A stretch of 64,000 bases of DNA from contig NC_011831.1 in the NCBI RefSeq assembly GCF_000021945.1, forward strand, positions 2,121,353 through 2,185,352, in the 5' to 3' direction. Below are positions 10,034 through 19,074 of the stretch, piece after piece. The DNA is from Chloroflexus aggregans DSM 9485. GTDB taxonomy: Bacteria; Chloroflexota; Chloroflexia; Chloroflexales; Chloroflexaceae. How positions within the stretch are numbered: position 1 is the stretch's first letter; every line of letters starts with the position of its first letter. The notes under the pieces were generated by a model. The model was not told the DNA's origin. It was given only the letters and a program-made list of their open reading frames with translations, and ran no database searches. Position numbers and translations under genes: made by a program.

Positions 10034-10275
10034 CCGCGTGTGCGCTGCGCTTCGATTTGCGGCGTTGCCGAAACAACCAGAGGGAGATGGTCAGGCATGA
10101 TTTCAAGCGCCACCATCGCACACGCCAGCTCTGGCGCCGTCTCACGAATTAGTTTTTCCAGGCGTGTTGTTCGGGGGCCACCTACCATCTTCCGTCGCCG
10201 CTTGGGGCACCAGACTAGGTGGGAGTTGATGAGCAACACGCACGGATCGTTGGAGAGGAGGATCGGTTCCATCAA
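10030..10275 (-). pseudogene. tnpA: tnpA (Y1 HUH transposase) remnant with internal deletion
   Basis: An 81-codon remnant. Residues from about 17 to 74 match the N-terminal half of the 132-residue TnpA of the other two copies, then the frame jumps from S-A-T-P directly to the last E-A-Q-R-T-R-G. About 156 bp are missing, including the helix with the catalytic tyrosine (R-R-Y-S). The HUH motif reads H-L-P instead of H-x-H, as in the other copies. The first residues differ from those copies, so the 5' end has been replaced or truncated. It cannot be a working transposase. Confidence 0.88.
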
Positions 10276-10310
10276 TGAGGGGAATATCAGGCTACTTCTC
10301 TGCGTTAGAG

Positions 10311-10345
10311 GGAGGTGTAGTTAGCTGCATACTACCTACACCTCC
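10311..10345. repeat. 14-bp inverted repeat, perfect but for one base
   Basis: GGAGGTGTAGTTAG and CTACCTACACCTCC pair over 14 positions with one mismatch around a 7-base loop. It lies between the pyrG stop (10409) and the truncated left side of IS copy 1. No T-run follows on the minus strand. It may act as a pyrG terminator or be a relic of another small element; the sequence does not say which. Confidence 0.55.
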
Positions 10346-10408
10346 ACCACAAAACCCTACATAGCAACGCGCGTCGCAGGATACCACGCAATCCCCGTTG
10401 CTAGCGAG

Positions 10409-12117
<1,709 letters not shown>

Positions 12118-12274
12118 ACTGGTACCGGTTTATCTTGTCCTAAAAACGATTGCATGCTTCACAATCGCAGACGATGAATGTGTAAGAATTACCTCGCCTA
12201 CACGCAGTGGCTGCCGGTTGCCACTTGTTTTTGCACTTCAACCGTTAAGTATACCACATGGAATGGAGAGCGCA

Positions 12275-12946
12275 CTAACCATTCATCGGACGTAACATCA
12301 CAATCCGTGTCTGCTCGTCGTCGTCGGGTAATGCGTTGGCATTGATAACCAGCTTCTCCTCTAGCGTATACTCTTTAAGACCCATTTCACTGACAAACTT
12401 CTCAAGCGGAGCCAGTGGTGGGTCAAAATCAACTTGTCCCATTGCATAATGCATCGGTATCACAAAACGCGGCTCGATCTGGCTAATCACATTACTTGCC
12501 ACAGCCGGCCCGATGGTCTCACCACCACCAACCGGTACAAATAATACATCAACGTTTGAGCCGATCTCCTCAAGTTGACCGGTTGTTAATTCGTGACCGA
12601 GATCACCAAGGTGGCAGAAGACGAGATCATCAAGATGAATAATATAGACCGTGTTAAAGCCACGCTCAGCGCCTTTGACGTTATCGTGAAAGGTTCGCAC
12701 GCCGGTAATCAATACACCGCCAATCTCATACTCACCGGGACCATCGACGACGAACACCCGATCACGCAACGGACGTACCGCCGCAGCGTTATTGTGATCG
12801 GGATGATGGTGACTTATAGTCACAATTGTCGCTGTTGGACGACCAAGGTCAAAACCAATTGAGCGATGGTAGGGATCACAAACGATAGTACCATCGCGAC
12901 CACGCAAACGAAAGCATGCATGACCTAGATATTGTACTTCTACCAT
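12275..12946 (-). CDS. metallo-beta-lactamase-fold metal-dependent hydrolase (UlaG-like)
   Basis: A 223-residue single-domain protein from the ATG at 12946, chosen because AAGGAA lies just upstream and the family usually starts at 'M-x-x-x-Y-L-G-H-A'. The metal-binding motif T-I-S-H-H-H-P-D-H-N is at about residues 46-55, followed by G-P-G-E-Y, a C-H-L-G-D-L-G-H block and a late V-I-P-M-H-Y histidine. This is the UlaG/RomA-like 'L-ascorbate lactonase-like' branch of the metallo-beta-lactamase superfamily; the true substrate is not predictable. Upstream of pyrG on the same strand, but 222 bp away with a hairpin in between, so probably separately transcribed. Confidence 0.85.
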   Translation of the reverse strand: MVEVQYLGHACFRLRGRDGTIVCDPYHRSIGFDLGRPTATIVTISHHHPDHNNAAAVRPLRDRVFVVDGPGEYEIGGVLITGVRTFHDNVKGAERGFNTVYIIHLDDLVFCHLGDLGHELTTGQLEEIGSNVDVLFVPVGGGETIGPAVASNVISQIEPRFVIPMHYAMGQVDFDPPLAPLEKFVSEMGLKEYTLEEKLVINANALPDDDEQTRIVMLRPMNG

Positions 12947-13030
12947 TGTCGCGTTCCTTATGATGACGGACTTGTGCCCGTGAGTCAAACTCTCTGTGGT
13001 ATACCCGATTTATGATCGTACTGGTCACCA

Positions 13031-13568
13031 CCTACGCTATCCTGCGCACCGGCCCACCCGCGTGGCGTACCGGGTATCGAGCACCCAACCGCATACGTTC
13101 ATTTCTCCACACTGTGCCGAGCACCGCCCGCCTACGCCATCCTGCGCACCGGCCCACCCGCGTGGCGTACCGGGCATCGAGCACCCAACCGCATACGTTC
13201 ATTTCCCCACGCTGTGCCGGACACCGCTCACCTACGCCATCCTGCGCACCCATCCACGCGCACGCCGTGCCGGGCACCGCCCGCCTACGCCATCCTGCGC
13301 ACCGGCCCACCCGCGTGGCGTACCGGGCATCGAGCACCCAACCGCATACGTTCATTTCCCCACGCTGTGCCGGACACCGCTCACCTACGCCATCCTGCGC
13401 ACCCATCCGCGCGCACGCCGTGCCGGGCACCGCCCGCCTACGCCATCCTATGCACCGGCCCACCCGCGTGGCGTACCGGGCATCGAGCACCCAACCGCAT
13501 ACGTTCATTTCCCCACGCTGTGCCGGACACCGCTCACCTACGCCATCCTGCGCACCGGCCCACCCGTA
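13031..13568. repeat. modular tandem array of 100-bp and 53-bp units (A-A-B-A-B-A-partial)
   Basis: A 20-bp anchor, CCTACGCCATCCTGCGCACC or a one-base variant, starts at 13031, 13131, 13231, 13284, 13384, 13437 and 13537, giving steps of 100, 100, 53, 100, 53 and 100 bp. The 100-bp module A continues with GGCCCACCCGCGTGGCGTACC and later CGTTCATTT. The 53-bp module B continues with CATCC and CGCGCACGCCGTGCC. Both modules end in a similar GTGCCGRRCACCGCYC stretch. Copies are nearly identical. Open frames cross it on both strands because the unit lengths do not force stops, but their products are low-complexity Pro/Arg/His-rich repeats without ribosome sites, so I do not call a gene. The surrounding 12947-13762 holds nothing else I can support. 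Confidence 0.9.
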
Positions 13569-13762
13569 TGCTCATGCGCATCACATCATAGCGTTCTGCG
13601 GCCTAAGCCTTTATGAACAACGGAGCGTAGACCGAACGTTCGTCTACGTCTTCAGCTAAAGATTGCAGTACAACAACGAATGGAGTCTAACGACCTCAGC
13701 ACGAGTCTGCGCTCACCACAGGTACGACTGCAATCAGGCCAGCACGATTCTTTGCCCCACAC

Positions 13763-14428
13763 TCACTCCGGGATCTCATCTGACGGGTGCAATTCACGCC
13801 AAAGCAATCTGAGAATAGGACGAACAATCTCGCCGGTGAAGCCCCGTCGGAGCAAATAACCACCGAGTCGGCGTTGAAAGACGGCCCAATCGGTGAGTGC
13901 TGCATAGCGTACTAAGACAGAACGGGCAACGGCGATAGCCCGTTCACGCTCACCAACCCCATCATCCTCCGCGGCCAACGCTGTCTCGATAACTTCCGGG
14001 TCAACTCCCTTCTGACGCAACTCAGCACGTAACACACGCTCACCGCGTGGCCGCAAAGCGCGACGGTTGGCGATCCAACGTGCAGCAAACTCAATATCAT
14101 TAAGTAGACCCAACTCTTGCAAGCGCGCAATAGTCTGAGTGCATACCTCTTCACCAAAACCCTTACGTTGCAAATAGCGGTAAAGCTCGACAGTAGAACG
14201 CGGACGTCGTTCAAGTTGCTGTAAAGCCTTTTGCAACGCTTGATCGGACTGTTCGCTGGTAACCAGTCGCTGCCAACCCTCCTCATCAACGACAACCCCA
14301 ACTGCCAAACGCTCACGTACAAGGGTATTGAGGCTGATCCCAAGGGCAAACTCGCCGTCAATAAAAATAGTAACACGCTGTGGATCGTTCGTTTGTTGCC
14401 GAATAGCAGTAATGGTACCGGTAGGCAT
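13763..14428 (-). CDS. recX: RecX regulatory protein
   Basis: A 221-residue RecX-family protein. It consists of a short N-terminal segment (I-F-I-D-G-E-F-A-L-G-I at about 23-33) and three-helix repeats typical of RecX (for example L-x-R-R-P-R-S-T-V-E-L and L-R-P-R-G-E-R-V-L-R-A-E-L-R-Q-K-G-V). RecX binds RecA filaments and limits recombinase activity. The gene starts 88 bp downstream of the recA stop on the same strand, the usual arrangement. The ATG at 14428 fits the family; the frame stays open to 14500, but that extension has no family resemblance and no good ribosome site. Confidence 0.92.
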   Translation of the reverse strand: MPTGTITAIRQQTNDPQRVTIFIDGEFALGISLNTLVRERLAVGVVVDEEGWQRLVTSEQSDQALQKALQQLERRPRSTVELYRYLQRKGFGEEVCTQTIARLQELGLLNDIEFAARWIANRRALRPRGERVLRAELRQKGVDPEVIETALAAEDDGVGERERAIAVARSVLVRYAALTDWAVFQRRLGGYLLRRGFTGEIVRPILRLLWRELHPSDEIPE

Positions 14429-14516
14429 AGCGCTGCCTGTAATGACGGGCACGTCACAATGAGGCAGAATCGGAGCACCGTTATGAGAACGGCGCTCCAC
14501 ATTCCTGGGGTATTAT

Positions 14517-15602
14517 CTACTCCTCGAAGACACCATCGTCATCGCCAATGTCGGCACTCGGTGCAATTGCGGATGGATTAGTTAACGCTTGCGCTTTAAT
14601 CAGGCGCTCGATTTCATCCGTCAGCGCCGGATTATTCTTGAGAAACTCGCGCACATTTTCGCGCCCCTGTCCGAGACGATCCTCACCGAGGTAAAACCAT
14701 GCGCCACTCTTGCGGATGATCCCCAACTCGGTACCGATATCGATGATGTTACCCTCGCGCGAGATACCTTCGTTCGCCAGAATATCGAATTCGGCCTGCC
14801 GGAAGGGAGGAGCGACTTTGTTTTTGATCACCTTAACGCGAACCCGTGAGCCGATCGCCTCTTGGCCTTGTTTGAGCGTTTCAATCCGCCGAATATCAAG
14901 CCGTACCGATGCGTAAAACTTCAGTGCCTGACCACCGGTAGTAGTTTCCGGTGAACCGAACATGACACCGATCTTCATCCGCAACTGGTTGATAAAAATG
15001 ACGACGGCACGACTTTTACTGATGGCACCGGAGAGCTTACGCAAGGCTTGACTCATCAGACGCGCCTGCATACCGGGCATCGAGTCGCCCATGTCGCCCT
15101 CGATTTCGGCCCGCGGCACGAGGGCGGCAACCGAGTCAATCACGATCACGTCGACCGCATTCGAGCGAACCAGCATTTCACAGATTTCGAGTGCTTGTTC
15201 GCCGGTGTCGGGTTGTGATACCAACAGATCACTGATGTTGACACCACAACGGGCAGCGTACACTGGATCAAAGGCATGCTCGGCGTCGATGAAGGCACCT
15301 ACTCCGCCCATCTTTTGTGCTTCGGCGATGATGTGTTGGGCAAGAGTGGTTTTGCCGCTGCTCTCGGGGCCAAAGATTTCGATCACACGCCCACGCGGTA
15401 CACCACCAATGCCAAGCGCAATGTCCAGTGCAATCGAACCGGTGGGAATAGCTTCGATAGCCAGCCGACCCCCAACCTCCCCCATCTTCATGATGGAGCC
15501 TTTACCAAATTTGCGATCGATCTGCGCCATCGCCGCCGCGAGTGCCTTTTCTTTTTCCGGGGTAATTGCCATCGCGGGCGCTCCTCCATTGTTCGTACTC
15601 AC
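14517..15602 (-). CDS. recA: recombinase RecA
   Basis: A 361-residue RecA, the ATP-dependent strand-exchange protein of homologous recombination and the SOS co-protease. Visible are the Walker A G-P-E-S-S-G-K-T (residues 78-85), I-D-A-E-H-A-F-D-P, the Walker [11 protein letters not shown], the L1/L2 DNA-binding loops (for example [20 protein letters not shown]) and an acidic C-terminus ([11 protein letters not shown]). The start is the GTG at 15602, with AGAGGAGA seven bases upstream; an in-frame ATG ten codons later also has GGAGG upstream and is an alternative. recX follows. A promoter and a large dyad lie upstream. Confidence 0.97.
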   Translation of the reverse strand: MSTNNGGAPAMAITPEKEKALAAAMAQIDRKFGKGSIMKMGEVGGRLAIEAIPTGSIALDIALGIGGVPRGRVIEIFGPESSGKTTLAQHIIAEAQKMGGVGAFIDAEHAFDPVYAARCGVNISDLLVSQPDTGEQALEICEMLVRSNAVDVIVIDSVAALVPRAEIEGDMGDSMPGMQARLMSQALRKLSGAISKSRAVVIFINQLRMKIGVMFGSPETTTGGQALKFYASVRLDIRRIETLKQGQEAIGSRVRVKVIKNKVAPPFRQAEFDILANEGISREGNIIDIGTELGIIRKSGAWFYLGEDRLGQGRENVREFLKNNPALTDEIERLIKAQALTNPSAIAPSADIGDDDGVFEE

Positions 15603-15620
15603 ACGTGTTCTCCTCTTGCT

Positions 15621-15649
15621 ACTCTAATCGATGGGGAGGGTACTGTCAA
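15621..15649 (-). promoter_or_regulatory. sigma-70-like promoter of recA
   Basis: On the minus strand TTGACA (15649-15644) and TAGAGT (15626-15621) are separated by exactly 17 bases, ending about 18 bp upstream of the recA GTG. The -35 box is a full consensus match. Confidence 0.75.
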
Positions 15650-15665
15650 CGCCGTTGCCTACCCC

Positions 15666-15696
15666 GTACATATGTGCTATAATAGCACAAGTGTAC
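15666..15696. promoter_or_regulatory. 31-bp dyad upstream of recA, candidate operator with divergent promoter
   Basis: The arrangement GTACA-N2-TGTGCTAT-N-ATAGCACA-N2-TGTAC is perfectly symmetric about 15681. It starts 17 bp upstream of the recA -35 box. On the plus strand its centre contains TATAAT (15678-15683), 17 bases after TTGCCT (15655-15660), so it may also hold a divergent promoter. A repressor such as LexA would be the usual regulator of recA, but the site does not match any LexA box I can name for this phylum. Confidence 0.6.
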
Positions 15697-15961
15697 GACT
15701 ATTGCAAGAGGGGCGTATTTTTCTCCCTATTAGTATACCGCTAGACGTACCATTTTGATGCGCGCAGAGCAGAAATCTCATTTTTCATCAGTATATTCCT
15801 TTCGATGATGTACACCGATATGCCGCACGTCAATATGTTCTCGATCCCCCTACCTAAGCGTTCAGTGCTCATGCATCCCTTAGCTTTTCGTCACACGAAT
15901 AAACCGGCAAAATCATGGTATAGTGCAACTAGTCCAATTCCGATACCGCACGAGGTTTGCT
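15697..15961. other. spacer between the recA control region and the DUF427 gene
   Basis: No gene is supported here. Short plus-strand frames lack ribosome sites and family resemblance. The only further signal is an extended -10 element, TG-G-TATAGT (15916-15924), about 38 bp upstream of the DUF427 start, which probably drives that gene. Confidence 0.5.
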
Positions 15962-16453
15962 ATGGCACGACGTATTCCACCGGGACCCGGCCAAGAATCG
16001 GTGTGGGATTACCCGCGACCACCTCGTCTGGAACCGACTACACGCCGAATCCGGGTTGTTTTTGCCGGTATCACCCTTGTTGATAGTCGGCGAGCACTGC
16101 GAGTGCTTGAGACGAGCCATCCACCGGTTTACTACGTGCCGCCAGAAGATGTGCAGATGACGTTTCTGCGGCCTAATCCCGCCCGTTCTTTTTGCGAATT
16201 TAAGGGTGTAGCCATGTATTACGATGTCGTGGTCGGTGAACGGATTGCGCGTGAAGCTGCATGGTCGTATCCCGATCCAACACCGGCGTTTACCCCCCTC
16301 CGCGGGTACCTCGCGTTCTACGCCGGCCCGATGGATGCCTGCTACGTCGATGATGAGTTGGTCACGCCGCAACCGGGCGGGTTTTACGGCGGTTGGATCA
16401 CCTCTGATATTGTCGGGCCATTTAAAGGCGGACCGGGTACATGGGGGTGGTAG
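15962..16453 (+). CDS. DUF427 domain-containing protein
   Basis: A 163-residue cytosolic protein of the DUF427 family. The start ATG at 15962 gives MARRIPPGPGQESVWDYPRPP, the usual opening of this family. The single domain contains the conserved V-x-x-A-x-S-x-x-A-x-x-V/L-x-E-x-x-H-P-P-V-Y-Y-x-P-x-x-D-V-type segment (residues about 30-65) and the late A-F-Y-x-G-P-M-D-A-C-Y-V-D-D-E block. The biochemical role is unknown. It stands alone between recA and the ABC operon, with its own extended -10 promoter and a GAGG ribosome site. Confidence 0.85.
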   Translation: MARRIPPGPGQESVWDYPRPPRLEPTTRRIRVVFAGITLVDSRRALRVLETSHPPVYYVPPEDVQMTFLRPNPARSFCEFKGVAMYYDVVVGERIAREAAWSYPDPTPAFTPLRGYLAFYAGPMDACYVDDELVTPQPGGFYGGWITSDIVGPFKGGPGTWGW

Positions 16454-16540
16454 TATAGAACGACCGGCAGGCTCTGCACTATGAGCACTATGAGATGTGG
16501 TTAGACGGAGCGACCACCCTTTACGCAGAAAGGAACCTCA

Positions 16541-18157
16541 ATGCATGGATCAGATGAACGATTACAGATATTGCACATGGCCCGATCTGAGGTATTGGCC
16601 GGACGCATGAGCCGGCGCGCTTTTTTACGGCTTGGGCTGGCACTTGGTCTCTCGGCAGGAGCAACGGCATTAGTAGCATGTAGTAACCCTTCACCCACAC
16701 CCACACCTGTTCAATCTGCACCGACTCCTACCGGAGCTGGTGGTCGTTTGCGTGTCGCTACAGAGATTCCCGTACAACTCGACCCGGCATTCGCGTCTTC
16801 CGATGCCGAAATCCTGATTTTGAATCATGTGTATGATTACCTGGTCGATATCGATGCCAACAATGCCATTACACCTCGCCTTGCCCGCGAGTGGACGGTT
16901 AGCGATGATGGTTTGCGCTATCGCTTCACCCTTCACGACGGGGTAACATTTCACGACGGCAGTCGCCTGACCGCCGCCGATGTGGTATGGACGTTTAATC
17001 GCCTGCGCGATCCCGCTCTCCAATTGCCAACTGCCGATCTCTACGCCAATATTGCCGATATCGCTGAGGAAAACGAAACTACGGTTGCTTTTACCTTGTC
17101 AGAACCCAACCCCTTCTTCCTCTACGATCTATCGGATAATCACGCCCTCATTCTGCGTGCCGGAACGACAAATGCAGCAACGTCGTTCAATGGGACCGGC
17201 CCCTTCAAGGTCGTCGAATATCGCACCGAGAATCGGATCGATCTGGTTGCAGCCACACCCTATTTTCAGGCCGGTAAGCCTCTCGTCTCTGCGCTAGAGA
17301 TTATCTTCTTTGCCGATCAAGCAGCGGCCGTTGATGCGTTGCGTGGCGGGCAGGTCGATCTGGTGCTGCGGATGCCAACGCCGTTGTTCCAAACGCTGCA
17401 ACAAACCACCGGCATTGTCACCGTACAAACGCCAACTAACGGTTTTGATCTGGTGCGATTACGATCTGACCGTGAACCGGGTAATAAACCAGAGGTGATC
17501 CGTGCGCTCAAACTGGCGACCGACCGGCAAGCTATCTTCCAACAGGTGAAGGCCGGGTTGGGTGCTGTTGGACGCGATAGCCCGATCGGACCGCTCTTTA
17601 GCGCGTACTATTCGGAAGAGACGCCGTTGCCACCGCGCGATCCGGCGGCAGCCCGCGCGTTACTCGAAACAGCCGGTTATCGTGATGGCTTGAAGCTCGA
17701 TCTCCATGTACCCGATTCAGGTGACCGGCCTGATCTGGCAGTGGTGCTGAAGGAGCAATGGGCCGAAGCCGGGATTGATGTTAACGTGATCGTCGAACCC
17801 GAAAGTGTCTACTATGGCGATGATCGGTGGCTCGAAGTCGATCTCGGGATTACCGGCTGGGGTTCACGTCCGGTACCACAATTTTATCTCGATGTGATGC
17901 TGGTCAGCGGAGCAATTTGGAACGAGAGCCACTTTAGCGATGCCGAATTCGATGCACTCGCAGCTCTTGCCCGCACTACGCTCAACGAGGACGAACGTGT
18001 CCGGGCGTATCGGGAGATCCAGCGGATTCTGATCGAGCGCGGGCCGATTATTATTCCCTATTTCTTTGCTCAGCTTAGTGCGCATCGCGAAGGTCTGCGC
18101 GGATATGTTGCGAAAGCTTTTCCCGGTCGCACCGATTTGGCAAGTATTGCTGTTTAG
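16541..18157 (+). CDS. ABC transporter substrate-binding lipoprotein (peptide/nickel family, SBP_bac_5)
   Basis: A 538-residue family 5 solute-binding protein. The N-terminus has a twin-arginine-like motif, S-R-R-A-F-L-R-L, before the hydrophobic segment and a lipobox, L-V-A-C, at about residue 46, so it should be exported and lipid-anchored. A Ser/Pro/Thr-rich linker follows, then the SBP_bac_5 domain (about 65-535), recognisable by 'L-A-x-x-W-x-V-S-D-D-G-L-x-Y-x-F-T-L-H-D-G-V-x-F-H-D-G' at about 110-135. It would capture a peptide or similar ligand for the transporter encoded just downstream. The start has AAAGGAA six bases upstream. It is the first gene of a four-gene operon. Confidence 0.93.
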   Translation: MHGSDERLQILHMARSEVLAGRMSRRAFLRLGLALGLSAGATALVACSNPSPTPTPVQSAPTPTGAGGRLRVATEIPVQLDPAFASSDAEILILNHVYDYLVDIDANNAITPRLAREWTVSDDGLRYRFTLHDGVTFHDGSRLTAADVVWTFNRLRDPALQLPTADLYANIADIAEENETTVAFTLSEPNPFFLYDLSDNHALILRAGTTNAATSFNGTGPFKVVEYRTENRIDLVAATPYFQAGKPLVSALEIIFFADQAAAVDALRGGQVDLVLRMPTPLFQTLQQTTGIVTVQTPTNGFDLVRLRSDREPGNKPEVIRALKLATDRQAIFQQVKAGLGAVGRDSPIGPLFSAYYSEETPLPPRDPAAARALLETAGYRDGLKLDLHVPDSGDRPDLAVVLKEQWAEAGIDVNVIVEPESVYYGDDRWLEVDLGITGWGSRPVPQFYLDVMLVSGAIWNESHFSDAEFDALAALARTTLNEDERVRAYREIQRILIERGPIIIPYFFAQLSAHREGLRGYVAKAFPGRTDLASIAV

Positions 18158-18166
18158 ACACGAACC

Positions 18167-18197
18167 CATCGTTACACAGCATGCCTGTGCGACGATG
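18167..18197 (+). promoter_or_regulatory. stem-loop between the binding-protein and permease genes
   Basis: CATCGT-TA-CACAG, loop CATGC, CTGTG-CG-ACGATG: two perfect stems of 6 and 5 bp with a 2x2 internal loop. It sits 10 bp after the stop of the binding-protein gene and 35 bp before the permease start. In many importer operons such a hairpin protects the 5' message or partly terminates it, so that the binding protein is made in excess. Confidence 0.6.
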
Positions 18198-18231
18198 ATA
18201 GTCCATTGTCTAGACAGTTGTGACAAGAGCT

Positions 18232-19056
18232 ATGAACGTTCGACAAGTTGGCCGCGCCTTTTTTGCCGATCCGGCAACTGCGGCCGGTACCATCATTGTG
18301 ATAGCTTTTCTCGTGCTGGCGCTCTTTGGACCGATCATTGCACCGTACAGTCCAACCAAACAGCAGATAAACGCTATCCGCCAACCACCATCACTTAACC
18401 ATCTCTTCGGCACCGACCGCCTCGGTCGCGATCTGTTCGGTCGTGTGGTGTATGGAGCACGCGATATTCTGGCGTTGGCCGGTGGTGGTACAGCGCTTGC
18501 CGTAGTATTGGGTACGCTCATTGGCGTCAGCACCACCTACCTCGGCGGTTGGATCGAAGAGCTGGTATTCCGCTTATTCGACGGTATCCTTGCTCTGCCG
18601 GCACTGTTACTGGCACTGCTCCTGCTCGGCGCTGTGGGACCATCACGTACCGGTGTCCTGTTCGTCATCGTTGTTGTCTATACACCCATTGTCGCCCGTG
18701 TGGTGCGTAGTGTAGTCCTGTCGCTCAAACCGCGTGGTTTTATCGAAGCGGCCCGTATGCGCAACGAGCGGCTGAGTTATATTCTGTGGCGCGAATTGTT
18801 GCCTCTGGTTGCCCCAACTCTTGCCGTCGAGGCTGCACTACGCTTTTCATACGCAATTTTTTTGGTGGCGTCGCTTGGTTTTCTTGGCATCGGGGTACAG
18901 CCACCAAACCCTGATTGGGGTCTGATGGTGCTCGAAGCGCGTAACGAAGCTGTTCTCGCCCCTTGGTCGCTTTACGTGCCGGCAACAGCTATTTCCCTTT
19001 TAGTGATCGGGGTGAATCTGATGGCCGAGGGGGTGCGGCGAGCACTGAATACCTGA
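18232..19056 (+). CDS. ABC transporter permease (DppC-like)
   Basis: About 274 residues with roughly six membrane segments and an N-terminal extension typical of DppC/OppC permeases (G-T-D-x-L-G-R-D-x-F-x-R-x-x-Y-G-A-R at about 59-76). The cytoplasmic coupling loop that contacts the ATPases is near 175-205 (E-A-A-R-x-x-x-x-x-x-x-x-I-L-W-R-x-x-L-P). It should form the channel together with the permease at 21101-22060. The ATG at 18232 is preferred; a GTG four codons upstream is possible. Confidence 0.9.
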   Translation: MNVRQVGRAFFADPATAAGTIIVIAFLVLALFGPIIAPYSPTKQQINAIRQPPSLNHLFGTDRLGRDLFGRVVYGARDILALAGGGTALAVVLGTLIGVSTTYLGGWIEELVFRLFDGILALPALLLALLLLGAVGPSRTGVLFVIVVVYTPIVARVVRSVVLSLKPRGFIEAARMRNERLSYILWRELLPLVAPTLAVEAALRFSYAIFLVASLGFLGIGVQPPNPDWGLMVLEARNEAVLAPWSLYVPATAISLLVIGVNLMAEGVRRALNT

Positions 19057-19074
19057 TTGTCTGTGATCTTACGT

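Larger units (their letters stand above)
8877..10275 (-). mobile_element. IS200/IS605-type element, copy 1, 5'-truncated and decayed
   Basis: This is the third-best preserved of three related elements in the window. The right end is intact: it finishes with GAGTGTCAG (minus strand) at 8877, exactly as in the copies ending at 24349 and 35833. The left end seen in the other copies, with its CCCACACCC hairpin, is absent; similarity starts only inside tnpA, near 10257. tnpA carries an internal deletion and tnpB a frameshift, so the element cannot move by itself. Confidence 0.88.

Noticed and set aside
13031-13568. CRISPR array suggested by a 20-bp repeat with 33- or 80-bp intervals
   Set aside because: The intervals are themselves repeated rather than unique, the repeat is not CRISPR-like in symmetry, and no cas gene is present.
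13012-13659. Long overlapping open frames on both strands across the tandem array
   Set aside because: They exist only because the repeat modules lack stops. The products are Pro/Arg/His-rich repeats without ribosome sites or family likeness, and frames are open on both strands at once.
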